Below, one piece after another: positions 1-9,605 of a stretch of 64,000 nt of DNA. The position numbers were made by a program, and so were the translations under genes. The number at the start of each line of letters is the position of its first letter. Position 1 is the first letter of the stretch. The notes under the pieces were generated by a model, which had not been told where the DNA came from, made no database searches, and saw nothing but the letters and a program-made list of their open reading frames with translations. Source of the DNA: Cystobacter ferrugineus (GTDB lineage Bacteria; Myxococcota; Myxococcia; Myxococcales; Myxococcaceae); assembly GCF_001887355.1 (NCBI RefSeq), contig NZ_MPIN01000005.1:249390-313389 (forward strand). The letters are read 5' to 3'.

Positions 1-1
1 C

Positions 2-2731
2 GAGACGCAGATGGGCCAGACGGCGGGCGCCAAGGTGTCCGCGTACATGAAGCTCGCGCGGCTCTACCTGGATCACTTCCAGGAGCCGGCGCGCGCGGCC
101 CAGTGCTGCGAGGCGGTGCTCGCGCTGGAGCCCGGCCACCTGTCGGCCCTCAAGACGCTCGAGCGCATCCGCGCGGGAGACCGGGCGCGCCGCGGCGAGC
201 TGCGCCTGCGGCTGTCCGAGCTGGTGAAGGACGCGCGGCTGGGGCTCGCGCTGAGGGTGAACGCCGCGGCGGACCTGGACAAGGGGTTGGACCTCGAGGC
301 GCTGAGGCAGGCGGTGGCGGCCAACCCTCGCGACGTGCGGCTCACCTTCAGTCTGGAGCGCGCCCTGCGCCAGGCGGGTGACGCGGCCGGCCTGTCCGAG
401 CTGTACCTGCGCCGGCTCCAGGTGGTGACGGACGAGATGGAGCGCGTGCAGTTGATGCTGCGCTGCGCGGACCTGGACGAGGGCAAGCTGAACAACTCGC
501 TGCGCGCCGAGCAGGCCTACCGCGCGGTGTTGCAATTGCAGCCGCAATGCCTGCCCGCGCTGCAGGGACTGAGGCGCGTGCTGGCCCGCCGGGGCGATGC
601 GGCCTCCGCCCGGGTGTTGTTGGAGAGCGAGGCGAACGCCAGCCGCGATCCCCGCGGCGCCATCGAGTCCTTCATCTCCGCGGCCCGCCTCGCCGCGGGG
701 GCCCTCCAGGACGCGGAGGGAGCCATCTCCCTGTACCGCAAGGCGCTGGAGCGCGATCCCCTGGACGCGACGGCGACCGCGGGTCTGGAGGAACTGCTGG
801 CGGCGCGGGGCGGCGCGGGAGATCTGGCGCTGATGCAGGAGCGGCGCGCCGAGGCACGGCTGGCCCAGGGTGACACGGACGCGGCCGCCGACGCCCTGCT
901 CCACGCGGCGAAGACGTACCTGACGGGCGTGGGAGACCGGGCACGTGCCGTGACGCTGCTCGAGCGCACCCTGTCCCTGCGGCCCCTGACCCCGGAGGCC
1001 CTGGAGCTGCGCGCGCACCTGCTGCTGGAGGAGCGGCGCTACGGCGAGGCCGCCGCCACGCTCACCCAGCGCGTCGAGCTCGGAGGCGATCCCGCGCTCG
1101 TGGCGAGGATGCACCTCACGCTGGGCGCGCTGTACCAGGATCACCTGGCCGAGCCGAGCCATGCCGCCGTGCACCTGCACGCCGCGCGCGAGGCCCTGCC
1201 GCACAACGTCGAGGTGCTCGAGCGCCTGTCGACGCTCTTCCTCCAGGTGCGCAACTGGACGGGGGCGATGGAGTGCCTGCAGCGGCTGTTGGAGCTGGAG
1301 CTGCCGGTGGCCGACCGCGCCCGCCACACGGTGACGCTCGCGCAGGTGCATGAGCAGGGGCTGGGGGATCTCGCCGCGGCCTCCACGCTCTACCGCCAGG
1401 CGCTGGAGCTGAGCCCGGGGGACATGGCGCTCGTGGACCGGCTGGCGACGCTGTACGAGCGCGCCGGCAAGCTGCCGGAGCTGTCGCAGATGCTGGAGAC
1501 CCAGTCCGCGCAGGCGCAGGGCGCCGGGGACACCAAACGCGCCGTCACCCTGCGGCTGAAGGTGGCCGACCTGAGCGCGGGACCCCTGAGCGAGCCCGCG
1601 CGCGCGGTGACGCTCTACCGGCAGATCGTGGAAGCCGAGCCGGGCAACATCTCGGCGCGCGCGGCCCTCGCCAACCTGTACATGCGCGACGCGGCCTCGG
1701 CGCAGCTCGCCATCGAGGAGCACCGGCAACTCTTGCGCCTGGAGCCCACGCGCGTGGAGAGCCTGCACGCGCTCTTCCGGCTGTGGGAGGGCCTCAAGCA
1801 GAACGACAAGGCCTTCTGCGCCGCGTCGGTGCTGCACTTCCTGCGGGCGGCGAACGAGGCGGAGGCGATCTTCTTCACGGAGATGCGCAACCGCCTGCCC
1901 CTGGAGACGCAGGAGCGGCTGAGCGTGGCGGATCTGGACACGGCGCTCACCCACCCGTCCGCGCGCGGGCCCCTGCTCGAGGTGCTCCGGGCCGTGGGAG
2001 ATCAGCTCGGCAAGCTGCACCCGCCGCAGTTCGAGCTGCTCGGCGTCAACCGCAAGGATGACAAGCTCAAGCCGGAGCACGCCGTGTTCAAGGCCGTGCG
2101 CGCCGTGGCGCAGGTGTTCGGCGTGGAGGAGTTCGAGGTGTACCAGTCGCGCCGCGGACTGCTCGCCCTGGAGACGGGAGAGCCGCTCGCGGTGTGCGTG
2201 GGCCAGGACGTGGTGCGCCGCTTCAACGCCCGCGAGCAGAAGTTCCTCATCGGCCGCACGGTGATGGGCCTCTTCAACAAGACGGCGGTGCTCTCCAAGC
2301 TGTCGCGCGGCGAGACCCAGGATCTCTTCGGCAACTCGGTGCGCATCTTCGCCCCGCAGTTCACGGCGCTGGGGCGCAACAACGAGGAGTTGGTGAAGCA
2401 GTACCGCCGCGCCTACTCGCGCAAGGCGCTCAAGGCGCTGGAGCCGGCCGCCCTGGAGCTGGGTCCCCAGTCCAAGGTGGAGCTGGTGCCCATGCTCGAG
2501 GGCCTCGCCATGTCAGCGGACCGGGCGGGCGCGCTCTTGTGCGGAGATGTGTCGGTGGGCCTCTCGCTCGTGCTCAAGGAGGATCCGAACTTCGCCACCG
2601 CGCGCCTGGACCACACCGAGCCGCTGCTCCAGGCCCTGCGCGAGCGCGCCGACCTGCAACAACTGCTCTCCTACGTGCTCAGCGACGACTTCCTGCGCCT
2701 GCGCCAGCGGCTCGGCCTGTCCCTGCCGTGA
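2..2731 (+). CDS. TPR-repeat protein, 5' end outside the window
   Basis: The frame is open at the left edge: the codons before the first visible ATG (position 11) carry no stop, so the gene probably starts upstream. About 909 codons are visible. Most of the protein is degenerate tetratricopeptide helix pairs, for example AISLYRKALERDPLDATA, ASTLYRQALELSPGDMAL and AVTLYRQIVEAEPGNISA. A non-repeat region of roughly 250 residues follows at the C-terminus, beginning near LLEVLRAVGDQLGKLHPP. TPR arrays are protein-protein interaction scaffolds; no catalytic motif is visible. No signal peptide can be judged because the start is missing. Large TPR proteins are abundant in myxobacteria. The specific partner or process is unknown. 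Confidence 0.85.
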   Translation, partial: ETQMGQTAGAKVSAYMKLARLYLDHFQEPARAAQCCEAVLALEPGHLSALKTLERIRAGDRARRGELRLRLSELVKDARLGLALRVNAAADLDKGLDLEALRQAVAANPRDVRLTFSLERALRQAGDAAGLSELYLRRLQVVTDEMERVQLMLRCADLDEGKLNNSLRAEQAYRAVLQLQPQCLPALQGLRRVLARRGDAASARVLLESEANASRDPRGAIESFISAARLAAGALQDAEGAISLYRKALERDPLDATATAGLEELLAARGGAGDLALMQERRAEARLAQGDTDAAADALLHAAKTYLTGVGDRARAVTLLERTLSLRPLTPEALELRAHLLLEERRYGEAAATLTQRVELGGDPALVARMHLTLGALYQDHLAEPSHAAVHLHAAREALPHNVEVLERLSTLFLQVRNWTGAMECLQRLLELELPVADRARHTVTLAQVHEQGLGDLAAASTLYRQALELSPGDMALVDRLATLYERAGKLPELSQMLETQSAQAQGAGDTKRAVTLRLKVADLSAGPLSEPARAVTLYRQIVEAEPGNISARAALANLYMRDAASAQLAIEEHRQLLRLEPTRVESLHALFRLWEGLKQNDKAFCAASVLHFLRAANEAEAIFFTEMRNRLPLETQERLSVADLDTALTHPSARGPLLEVLRAVGDQLGKLHPPQFELLGVNRKDDKLKPEHAVFKAVRAVAQVFGVEEFEVYQSRRGLLALETGEPLAVCVGQDVVRRFNAREQKFLIGRTVMGLFNKTAVLSKLSRGETQDLFGNSVRIFAPQFTALGRNNEELVKQYRRAYSRKALKALEPAALELGPQSKVELVPMLEGLAMSADRAGALLCGDVSVGLSLVLKEDPNFATARLDHTEPLLQALRERADLQQLLSYVLSDDFLRLRQRLGLSLP

Positions 2732-2900
2732 CCGCTCCGCGGGCAACCCGCTCCTTACTGCCCGAGCGAAATCCTCGACCGCGCCTGTTCCCGAGAGGCG
2801 TCCAGGAACGGGACTTCCAGCTCATAAGAGGATCCGTCGGTTTTTGTCCGCCATCCACCTTTACAAGTGGGATAACGCTCCTGTATCAATCCAGTGTCGC

Positions 2901-2969
2901 ACTCCCGTTCAATCGGGAGTCGACCCCAAGGACATTGGGGTCCGCCGGATCACCGGAGGGGTGGTCCGG
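2901..2969 (+). promoter_or_regulatory. Three back-to-back hairpins in the leader of the lipoprotein/TonB operon
   Basis: This lies in the 335-base gap between the TPR gene and the lipoprotein gene. Stem 1 (2901-2907 with 2914-2920) is 7 bp with a 6-base loop. Stem 2 (2922-2929 with 2935-2942) is 8 bp with loop GGACA. Stem 3 (2945-2954 with 2960-2969) is 10 bp including one G-U pair, with loop GGAGG. The stems are separated by 1-2 bases. The block ends about 98 bases before the lipoprotein ATG. It could be a structured 5' leader, a small RNA, or the terminator of the TPR gene. GGA in two loops resembles CsrA/RsmA-type binding sites, but that is only a resemblance. No known riboswitch consensus was recognised. 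Confidence 0.5.
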
Positions 2970-3066
2970 AAAACCAAGCAAAGCCAGTTGAGATAGCTCG
3001 CGAGGGAACGGATTGGGCCGTCGTGTGTGCGCGCTCACGCCGTCCCTTCGTGACGGGAGGCTGTTG

Positions 3067-4143
3067 ATGAGAGTGCAGCGGATGGTGGTCCCGCTCTCGC
3101 TCGCCCTGATGGGGCTGGGCGGTTGCAATCCCTATGAGCGGTGGACAGGTGACGAGTTCAACGCCGGTCCGGTGGATGCTCAAACCTTCCCGCCCGCGTA
3201 CCTGGGCACGGATGCCGTCCGCCAGCGCGCGGGCTCCGGCTTCTTCGCGGCTTCGTCCGCCTCGGTGGGAGGAGCGCAGGTCGAGTATTTCCTCTTCCCG
3301 TTCTCCACCACTCAGCTCGAGCTGGACGATCCACTGGCGGCGGCGAGTTCCAAGGAAGCGCCCAAGCCCAGCGCCTATGTGTTCAACAACGGCTGCAAGG
3401 CGCCCGAGGGCTACTCGTACGATCTCGCCCGCGACGCGGTCGACTACTCCCAGCAGGGGGTCATCTTCACCCAGCTCCCGAGCGCCACGTACGCCCCGGG
3501 CGTCGCCGCCACCTGGTCCTATGTGCCCATCGTCGCGCGCGTGCCAGTGACGCCCACGGACACCACCTGCCAGACCATCAAGAGCGAGACGGCCCTGGTC
3601 AAGCGCGCGGGGAATGAAGTGGGCGTGGTGCTCACCGACCCCGCGCCCGCCACGGGCAAGCAGGTCGGTGTGTCCGACGGCACCCTGCTGGCCCACGCCA
3701 TCATCGAGCCGGGCGCGGCCGTCTTCCACGCCGATGGGGAGACGCCGGCCACCGGCGTCGGCCTGCAGAAGTGGGGCTGGTACAACCAGTACCTCCTGGC
3801 CTACCTCGACGGCGGAGAGATTCCCACCGCGGGCGGCAGGTTGGTGACGCAGCGGCTGTTCGTTCCTCGCTCCGAGGTGACGCTGACGGATGCGCAGGGC
3901 AATACCAGCAACGAGGCGGTGGCCGCCGGCCAGGGCTTCGACGTGCTCACGGCCCAGCGTGGCCAGCCGGACTACTCCCCCGTGTGCGAGGTGTGGACCT
4001 ATGACGCCGGCGGTCCGCTCACCCCGGAGCAGTTGCCCAAGAGCGTCGCGGACATCGAGGCCAACTACAACGCCACCCTCGCGAAGCCGACCGCTGGAGA
4101 CCCCTACGTCTATTGCCTGCAACTCGACACGCGAGCCGAATAA
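3067..4143 (+). CDS. Outer-membrane lipoprotein paired with a TonB receptor
   Basis: A 358-residue protein. The ATG at 3067 is chosen over the upstream TTG (3013) because GGGAGG lies at 3055-3060 and the protein then begins with a clean lipoprotein signal (MRVQRMVVPLSLALMGLGGC, lipobox LGGC at residues 17-20). The mature part has no recognised domain. It is rich in Gly, Thr and Tyr, as expected of a secreted beta-rich protein, and has a few cysteines. It lies 24 bases upstream of the TonB-dependent receptor gene on the same strand, so the two are probably one operon. By analogy with receptor/lipoprotein pairs it may be a surface ligand-binding or lid-like partner; that role is inferred from context only. 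Confidence 0.8.
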   Translation: MRVQRMVVPLSLALMGLGGCNPYERWTGDEFNAGPVDAQTFPPAYLGTDAVRQRAGSGFFAASSASVGGAQVEYFLFPFSTTQLELDDPLAAASSKEAPKPSAYVFNNGCKAPEGYSYDLARDAVDYSQQGVIFTQLPSATYAPGVAATWSYVPIVARVPVTPTDTTCQTIKSETALVKRAGNEVGVVLTDPAPATGKQVGVSDGTLLAHAIIEPGAAVFHADGETPATGVGLQKWGWYNQYLLAYLDGGEIPTAGGRLVTQRLFVPRSEVTLTDAQGNTSNEAVAAGQGFDVLTAQRGQPDYSPVCEVWTYDAGGPLTPEQLPKSVADIEANYNATLAKPTAGDPYVYCLQLDTRAE

Positions 4144-4167
4144 CGCGAGCCCGGAAGACAAACGCAT

Positions 4168-6987
4168 ATGAAAACCAGGAACATCAAGTGGTTGCATCTC
4201 GCGCTCGCGCTGTCCCTCGGTGGCTCCGGCGCGGCGTTCGGCGCGGACGTCCTCACCGGTCGTATCGACGGCCGGCTGCGTGAGTCGGGCACCCAGGCCC
4301 CCCTGCCGGGCGCCAAGGTCACCCTCACCTCCCCCGCCCTCATCGGCGGCTCCAAGGTCATCGCCACCGCCCCGGACGGCTACTTCCTCGCCACCGACCT
4401 GCCGCCCGGTGAGTACACCGTCCAGTTCGAGCTGGAGGGCATCAAGCCCATCACCCGCAAGCTGGTGGTGCGCCAGGGAGAGACGAGCCCGTTGAACGTG
4501 ACGTGGAACGTGGAGTCCGACATCGAGGAGAACATCGTTGTCGAGTACGAGTCGCCCGGCACGCGTCCCGAGTCCACACAGTCCGGCGCGGTGCTCTCCG
4601 CGACGGGCCAGTCCAAGCTCGCCTCGGGCCGCAGCTACCAGTCCGTGGCCCAGCAGGTGGCCGGTGTGAGCGGTGGCGCCAACCCGGACGTCCGGGGCGC
4701 CAACGCCATCATGAACCGCTACCTGATCGATGGCATGGACGTCACCGATCCGGTGACGAACACGTTCTCGGCCAACATCAACTTCGACTCCATCTCCTCC
4801 TTCGCCATCATCACCGGTGGTATGGAGGCGCAGTACAACTCGATGGGCGGCGTCATCAACGTCGTCTCGGCCCAGGGCTCGGATGAGTTCCATGCCGACG
4901 CCTCCATCTACGCCAACCACTACCTGCTGTCGGTGCCGCCGCAGTTCGGCTCGAACCTGTACGAGGGTTACAAGCCCTTCAACACCACGGTTCGTCCCCC
5001 CACCCAGAGCTACCAGGGCAACATCAACATCAGCGGCCCCATCCTCAAGGAGAAGCTCTGGTACGCCCTCTCCTACCAGTACACCAACAACCAGGCCTCC
5101 GTGCCCGCGGGCCCGCCGCTCAACCTCCAGGCCCCCAACCGGGAGTTCATCGGGCACTACGTGCGCGGCAAGCTGACGTGGGCCCCGGGCTCGCGCAGCC
5201 GCGTCACCCTGTCCGGCCTGGCGGACCCGGCTTCCATCGACTTCTCCACCTTCAGCGGCTCCTCCGCCAACGCGCTGATGCCGTTCGCCGCCCCCAACCA
5301 GAGGCAGGGAGGCGTGCTCGGCAACCTCACGTGGGAGTACTTCCCCACGGCGGAGACGACCTACAAGGCCATGGTCGGTGCCCAGTCGAGCAACATCAGC
5401 GTCGGTCCCCAGGGCATCTTCGGCGGCTTCGATCTGGCCGCCATCCGCAACACCTACGGCGACCCCACGCTCACGTACGACCCCAACCGTCCGCGGCACT
5501 ACAACGATGATGACGGCACGTACTGGTACAACTACTCCGCGAACAACAGCGACACGCGCTACACGCTGAGCACGGACCTGTCCGTGGCCCACCGCACCAC
5601 CCTGTTCGGTCAGCGTCACGAGGCGCAGGCCGGCTTCCAGGGCCGCATCCTCCAGCGTCGCTACTCCAACGAGATCCCCGGTGGGCGCATCTACACCGAC
5701 GCGGGCGGCGGCCCCGGCGAGGCCGGTCTGTGCCTCCCTGAGATCGGCCAGACCGCCGGCTGCTACTCCTATCGGGAGACCCCCGCGTACAGCACCATCG
5801 AGCGCGGCATGGGCGCCGGCCTCTACGTCCAGGACCGGTGGAAGCCGGTGGACTGGGTCACCATCATGCCCGGTCTGCGCTTCGACTACGGCTACACCAA
5901 GGACGGCTCGGGCCGCGTGGTCGCCCAGCTCGCGGGCCTCGGTCCCCGCCTGGGCGCGGTGCTCGATCTGACGCGTGACTCGAAGACCATCTTCTCGGCC
6001 TTCTACGGTCGCTCCAACGAGACCCTGTCGCTGCTGGCCGCCGCCAACGCCAGCCCCGGCGCCCGGTCGGACATCTACCTGTACAACACGAACACCCGCA
6101 CGTTCGAGTACAGCTCCTCGACGGGTGGCGCCGGTGGCACTCTGGTGGATCGCAAGAACCACACCCCGCCGCACTCGGATGAGTTCCTCATCAGCCTGCG
6201 CCGCCAGATCGCCAAGAACACCGGCTTGTCGGTGGAGTACACCTACAAGAACCTGGCCAACATCTGGGACGCGGTGGAGACCAACCAGATCTGGGATCCG
6301 TCGGGCACGCGCGTCATCGGCTACAAGAACGGCGTGGCCACGTCGGTGTACCAGCTCACCCGTCCGGACTCCAACTGGATCAAGTACCAGAGCGTGGACT
6401 TCATCCTGGACGGCCGTCCGACGCCGGAGCTGGAGTTCTACGCGGCCTACACCCTGTCCTTCCGCTACGGTCCGGGCAACGAGTCGATGGGTCAGCTCGG
6501 CACGGGCATCGGCCAGTACGAGAACCCGCGCCAGGCGCACTTCTACACGGGCTATGCGCTGGGTGACACGCGGCACCAGATCAAGCTGCAGGGCTCCTAC
6601 ACCTGGAAGGGCCTGAGCATTGGACCGAGCTTCAACTTCACCTCGGGCTCGCCGCAGGCCAAGATCTACAACACGGGTAACCCCAGCATCAGCGGCGTCA
6701 TCCTGCGCTCGCCCGTGGGAACCACGCCGGGCACGGCCAACGATCCCACGCAGATCGCCGAGTTCCGCCTGCCAGACATCATCACCGCCAACGCGCGTGT
6801 GAGCTATGACTTCTCGGAGCTGACCGGCCAGAAGTTCGCGGTCATCGCCGACGTGTTCAACGTGTTCAACTTCGGGACCCCCACCGCCGTCGAGACGGTG
6901 GACATCGTGGGTAGCAACAACTTCGGCCTCGCGACCTCCCGCCAGCAGCCGCTGCGCGTGCAGCTCGCCGTGCGCTACCAGTACTAG
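4168..6987 (+). CDS. TonB-dependent receptor with carboxypeptidase-like regulatory domain (Oar-like)
   Basis: A 939-residue outer-membrane beta-barrel transporter. A signal peptide (about residues 1-26) is followed by a carboxypeptidase-regulatory-like Ig domain at about 29-115 (LTGRIDGRLRESGTQAPLPG). A plug region follows at about 130-240 (MNRYLIDGMDVTDPV), then a long Gly/Tyr/Asn-rich barrel ending LAVRYQY, with the C-terminal aromatic residue typical of barrel assembly. This is the Oar-like class common in myxobacteria and Bacteroidetes, in which the N-terminal domain is fused to a TonB-dependent channel. It imports or exports a large substrate using TonB/ExbBD energy. The substrate cannot be told from sequence. 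It is the second gene of the pair with the lipoprotein at 3067 and is followed by a strong hairpin at 7044-7077. Confidence 0.9.
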   Translation: MKTRNIKWLHLALALSLGGSGAAFGADVLTGRIDGRLRESGTQAPLPGAKVTLTSPALIGGSKVIATAPDGYFLATDLPPGEYTVQFELEGIKPITRKLVVRQGETSPLNVTWNVESDIEENIVVEYESPGTRPESTQSGAVLSATGQSKLASGRSYQSVAQQVAGVSGGANPDVRGANAIMNRYLIDGMDVTDPVTNTFSANINFDSISSFAIITGGMEAQYNSMGGVINVVSAQGSDEFHADASIYANHYLLSVPPQFGSNLYEGYKPFNTTVRPPTQSYQGNINISGPILKEKLWYALSYQYTNNQASVPAGPPLNLQAPNREFIGHYVRGKLTWAPGSRSRVTLSGLADPASIDFSTFSGSSANALMPFAAPNQRQGGVLGNLTWEYFPTAETTYKAMVGAQSSNISVGPQGIFGGFDLAAIRNTYGDPTLTYDPNRPRHYNDDDGTYWYNYSANNSDTRYTLSTDLSVAHRTTLFGQRHEAQAGFQGRILQRRYSNEIPGGRIYTDAGGGPGEAGLCLPEIGQTAGCYSYRETPAYSTIERGMGAGLYVQDRWKPVDWVTIMPGLRFDYGYTKDGSGRVVAQLAGLGPRLGAVLDLTRDSKTIFSAFYGRSNETLSLLAAANASPGARSDIYLYNTNTRTFEYSSSTGGAGGTLVDRKNHTPPHSDEFLISLRRQIAKNTGLSVEYTYKNLANIWDAVETNQIWDPSGTRVIGYKNGVATSVYQLTRPDSNWIKYQSVDFILDGRPTPELEFYAAYTLSFRYGPGNESMGQLGTGIGQYENPRQAHFYTGYALGDTRHQIKLQGSYTWKGLSIGPSFNFTSGSPQAKIYNTGNPSISGVILRSPVGTTPGTANDPTQIAEFRLPDIITANARVSYDFSELTGQKFAVIADVFNVFNFGTPTAVETVDIVGSNNFGLATSRQQPLRVQLAVRYQY

Positions 6988-7043
6988 TCGGCTTCACCCA
7001 TGGGGCGCCGGAGCAGGACTCCGGGGCCCCGCCCGGTCGACAG

Positions 7044-7077
7044 ACGCCCTCCTCCGAGAACATCCGGAGGGGGGCGT
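7044..7077 (+). terminator. Hairpin terminator after the TonB receptor
   Basis: A 13-bp stem (7044-7056 with 7065-7077, one G-U pair) with an 8-base loop, 57 bases after the receptor stop and 28 bases before the next start. There is no clear T-run after it. It most likely closes the lipoprotein/TonB operon. Confidence 0.65.
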
Positions 7078-7104
7078 GTCGCGTTATAGAGTCGGGCGCT
7101 CCTC

Positions 7105-8169
7105 ATGCCCGTGCCCGCCGTCCTCCCGCCCGCCCTCGCCGCACTGCCCGTGCGCCGCAAGGTGCCGCCCCCCGAGCAGCTCCGGGCGCACGCGCTCGAG
7201 GGCAGCCTCTGGCCCGTGGCGCTCCCGGTGACGTTCACCCCCTTCGCCTCGGCCCGGCCGTGCTCGGCCCGCTGTGTCTTCTGCTCGGAGACGCTGCGGC
7301 CCCATGGCTCCGGGCGGCTGTCGGCGTCCCTGCGGCCGGGCCCTCGCTACCAGGAGGGGCTCGCCCGGGCGCTCGCCGCTCTCCAGGGCCTGCCCCTGGG
7401 CATCTCCCTCTCCGGGCTCGAGTCCACGGACGCGCCGGAGTGGTTGCTGGGGGTGCTCGACGTGTTGGAGGCCCACGAGCGCCACCCCGAGGGGCACGTG
7501 GAGGAAAAGGTCCTCTATTCCAACGCGGCCGGGTTGTGCGCGGAGACGTCGGGCGAGGTGTTGCTGCCCCGGCTGGCGCGCTACGGCCTGACGCGCGTGG
7601 AGATCTCCCGGCACCACCCCGACGCCTCGCGCAACGACGGCATCATGCGCTTCCGCCCGGGCCAGCCCGTGGCACGGCAGGAGGTGTTCGAGGAGGCGGT
7701 GCGCGCGGCGCGCGGCCATGTGCCCGTGCGGCTCGTGTGCATCGTGCAGCGCACGGGCGTGGCCACGCCCGCGGACGTGGTGGACTACCTGCGCTGGGCG
7801 GTGGAGCGGCTGGGCGTGACGGACGTGGTGTTCCGCGAGTTCTCCCGGCTGCACGGGCTCTACCAGCCCAACGCCACCTGGCGCACCATCGAGCGCGACC
7901 GGGTGCCCATCGAGTCCCTGCTCGAGCCGCTGCTGCCGGACGGGCCCGGCTCGGACTTCGAGCCGGTGGACGTCACGCAGGGCTACTACTACTGGAACGC
8001 GCGCCTGCGCTGGCGCGGCCAGTGCGCGGTGACGTTCGAGGCCTCGGACTACCAGGACATGAAGGCCCGGCACCACTCGGGCGTCATCCACAAGTTCGTC
8101 TTCCACGCCAATGGCAACCTCTGCGCGGACTGGGACCCGGAGCGCGAGGTGCTGCTGCGCACCGCATGA
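7105..8169 (+). CDS. Radical SAM protein of unknown substrate
   Basis: A 354-residue protein with the canonical CxxxCxxC cluster motif at C53, C57 and C60 (CSARCVFC), which binds a [4Fe-4S] cluster and S-adenosylmethionine. A glycine-containing strand (ISLSGLEST) corresponds to the GGE-like region of radical SAM barrels. The C-terminal third has few cysteines, so no extra SPASM-type clusters are expected. The stop overlaps the next start (ATGA at 8166-8169), showing translational coupling with the nucleotidyltransferase-like gene. This suggests the pair acts on the same molecule. The reaction is not predictable from sequence. Confidence 0.8.
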   Translation: MPVPAVLPPALAALPVRRKVPPPEQLRAHALEGSLWPVALPVTFTPFASARPCSARCVFCSETLRPHGSGRLSASLRPGPRYQEGLARALAALQGLPLGISLSGLESTDAPEWLLGVLDVLEAHERHPEGHVEEKVLYSNAAGLCAETSGEVLLPRLARYGLTRVEISRHHPDASRNDGIMRFRPGQPVARQEVFEEAVRAARGHVPVRLVCIVQRTGVATPADVVDYLRWAVERLGVTDVVFREFSRLHGLYQPNATWRTIERDRVPIESLLEPLLPDGPGSDFEPVDVTQGYYYWNARLRWRGQCAVTFEASDYQDMKARHHSGVIHKFVFHANGNLCADWDPEREVLLRTA

Positions 8170-8663
8170 GCGCCCTGCCCTCCGAGCACCTCTCCTACCT
8201 GGAACTCCTGCACCGGCTCCAAGCGCGAGGGGTACGCTTCGCTCTCACCGGCTCCTTCGCGCTGCGCCTGCTCATGGACGCGCTCGAGGACGAGCCCGTG
8301 CCGGACTGCGATCTCTTCCTCGACCCATCCGCCGACAACCTCCAGCGGTGGGCGGCGCTCCTCGTGGAGGACGGCTGGGCGCTCACCGTCTGGAACGAGC
8401 CCGTGGGGGTGCCGCTCGATCTCGAGACCCTCCGTGGGAAGTACTATGTCCGGGCGAGGAAGGGCCCCCTGGTGCTCGATGGCACCTACGAACACGACAC
8501 CCTGGAGACGGGCGCCCTGGTGGCCGGGGCGCGGATGCTCCACGGCCTGCCGGTGATGGACCTGGACACCCTGCTCGCGCTCAAGCGGGAGCGAGGCACG
8601 CCGAGGGATCTCGAGCAGGTGGCGCGGGTGGAACACTGGCGGCGCGTGCACCAGGGGCGGTAG
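8166..8663 (+). CDS. Nucleotidyltransferase-like protein coupled to the radical SAM gene
   Basis: A 165-residue protein starting at the ATG that overlaps the radical SAM stop. The N-terminal half carries the pattern of the minimal nucleotidyltransferase fold: a helix, then FALTGSFALRLL (Gly29-Ser30), then DCDLFL with two acidic residues (Asp47, Asp49) at the spacing used for metal binding. A third acidic residue could come from LVLDGTYEHD. The family match is to the broad AbiEii/MNT-like group and is tentative. It may adenylylate or otherwise modify a small molecule or protein. Proteins of this fold are often annotated only as hypothetical. Confidence 0.6.
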   Translation: MSALPSEHLSYLELLHRLQARGVRFALTGSFALRLLMDALEDEPVPDCDLFLDPSADNLQRWAALLVEDGWALTVWNEPVGVPLDLETLRGKYYVRARKGPLVLDGTYEHDTLETGALVAGARMLHGLPVMDLDTLLALKRERGTPRDLEQVARVEHWRRVHQGR

Positions 8664-8699
8664 GGTCCGCCGCGCCCTCTGGCCAGGAGTGACACGCCC

Positions 8700-9599
<900 letters not shown>

Positions 9600-9605
9600 C
9601 ACTCC

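Noticed and set aside
2732-3066. Possible cobalamin riboswitch upstream of the TonB gene
   Set aside because: No B12-box or other riboswitch consensus was found; only simple hairpins are present.
2950-6576. A 1208-codon minus-strand frame
   Set aside because: Antisense shadow of the lipoprotein and TonB receptor genes, which have signal peptides, motifs and proper ribosome sites.
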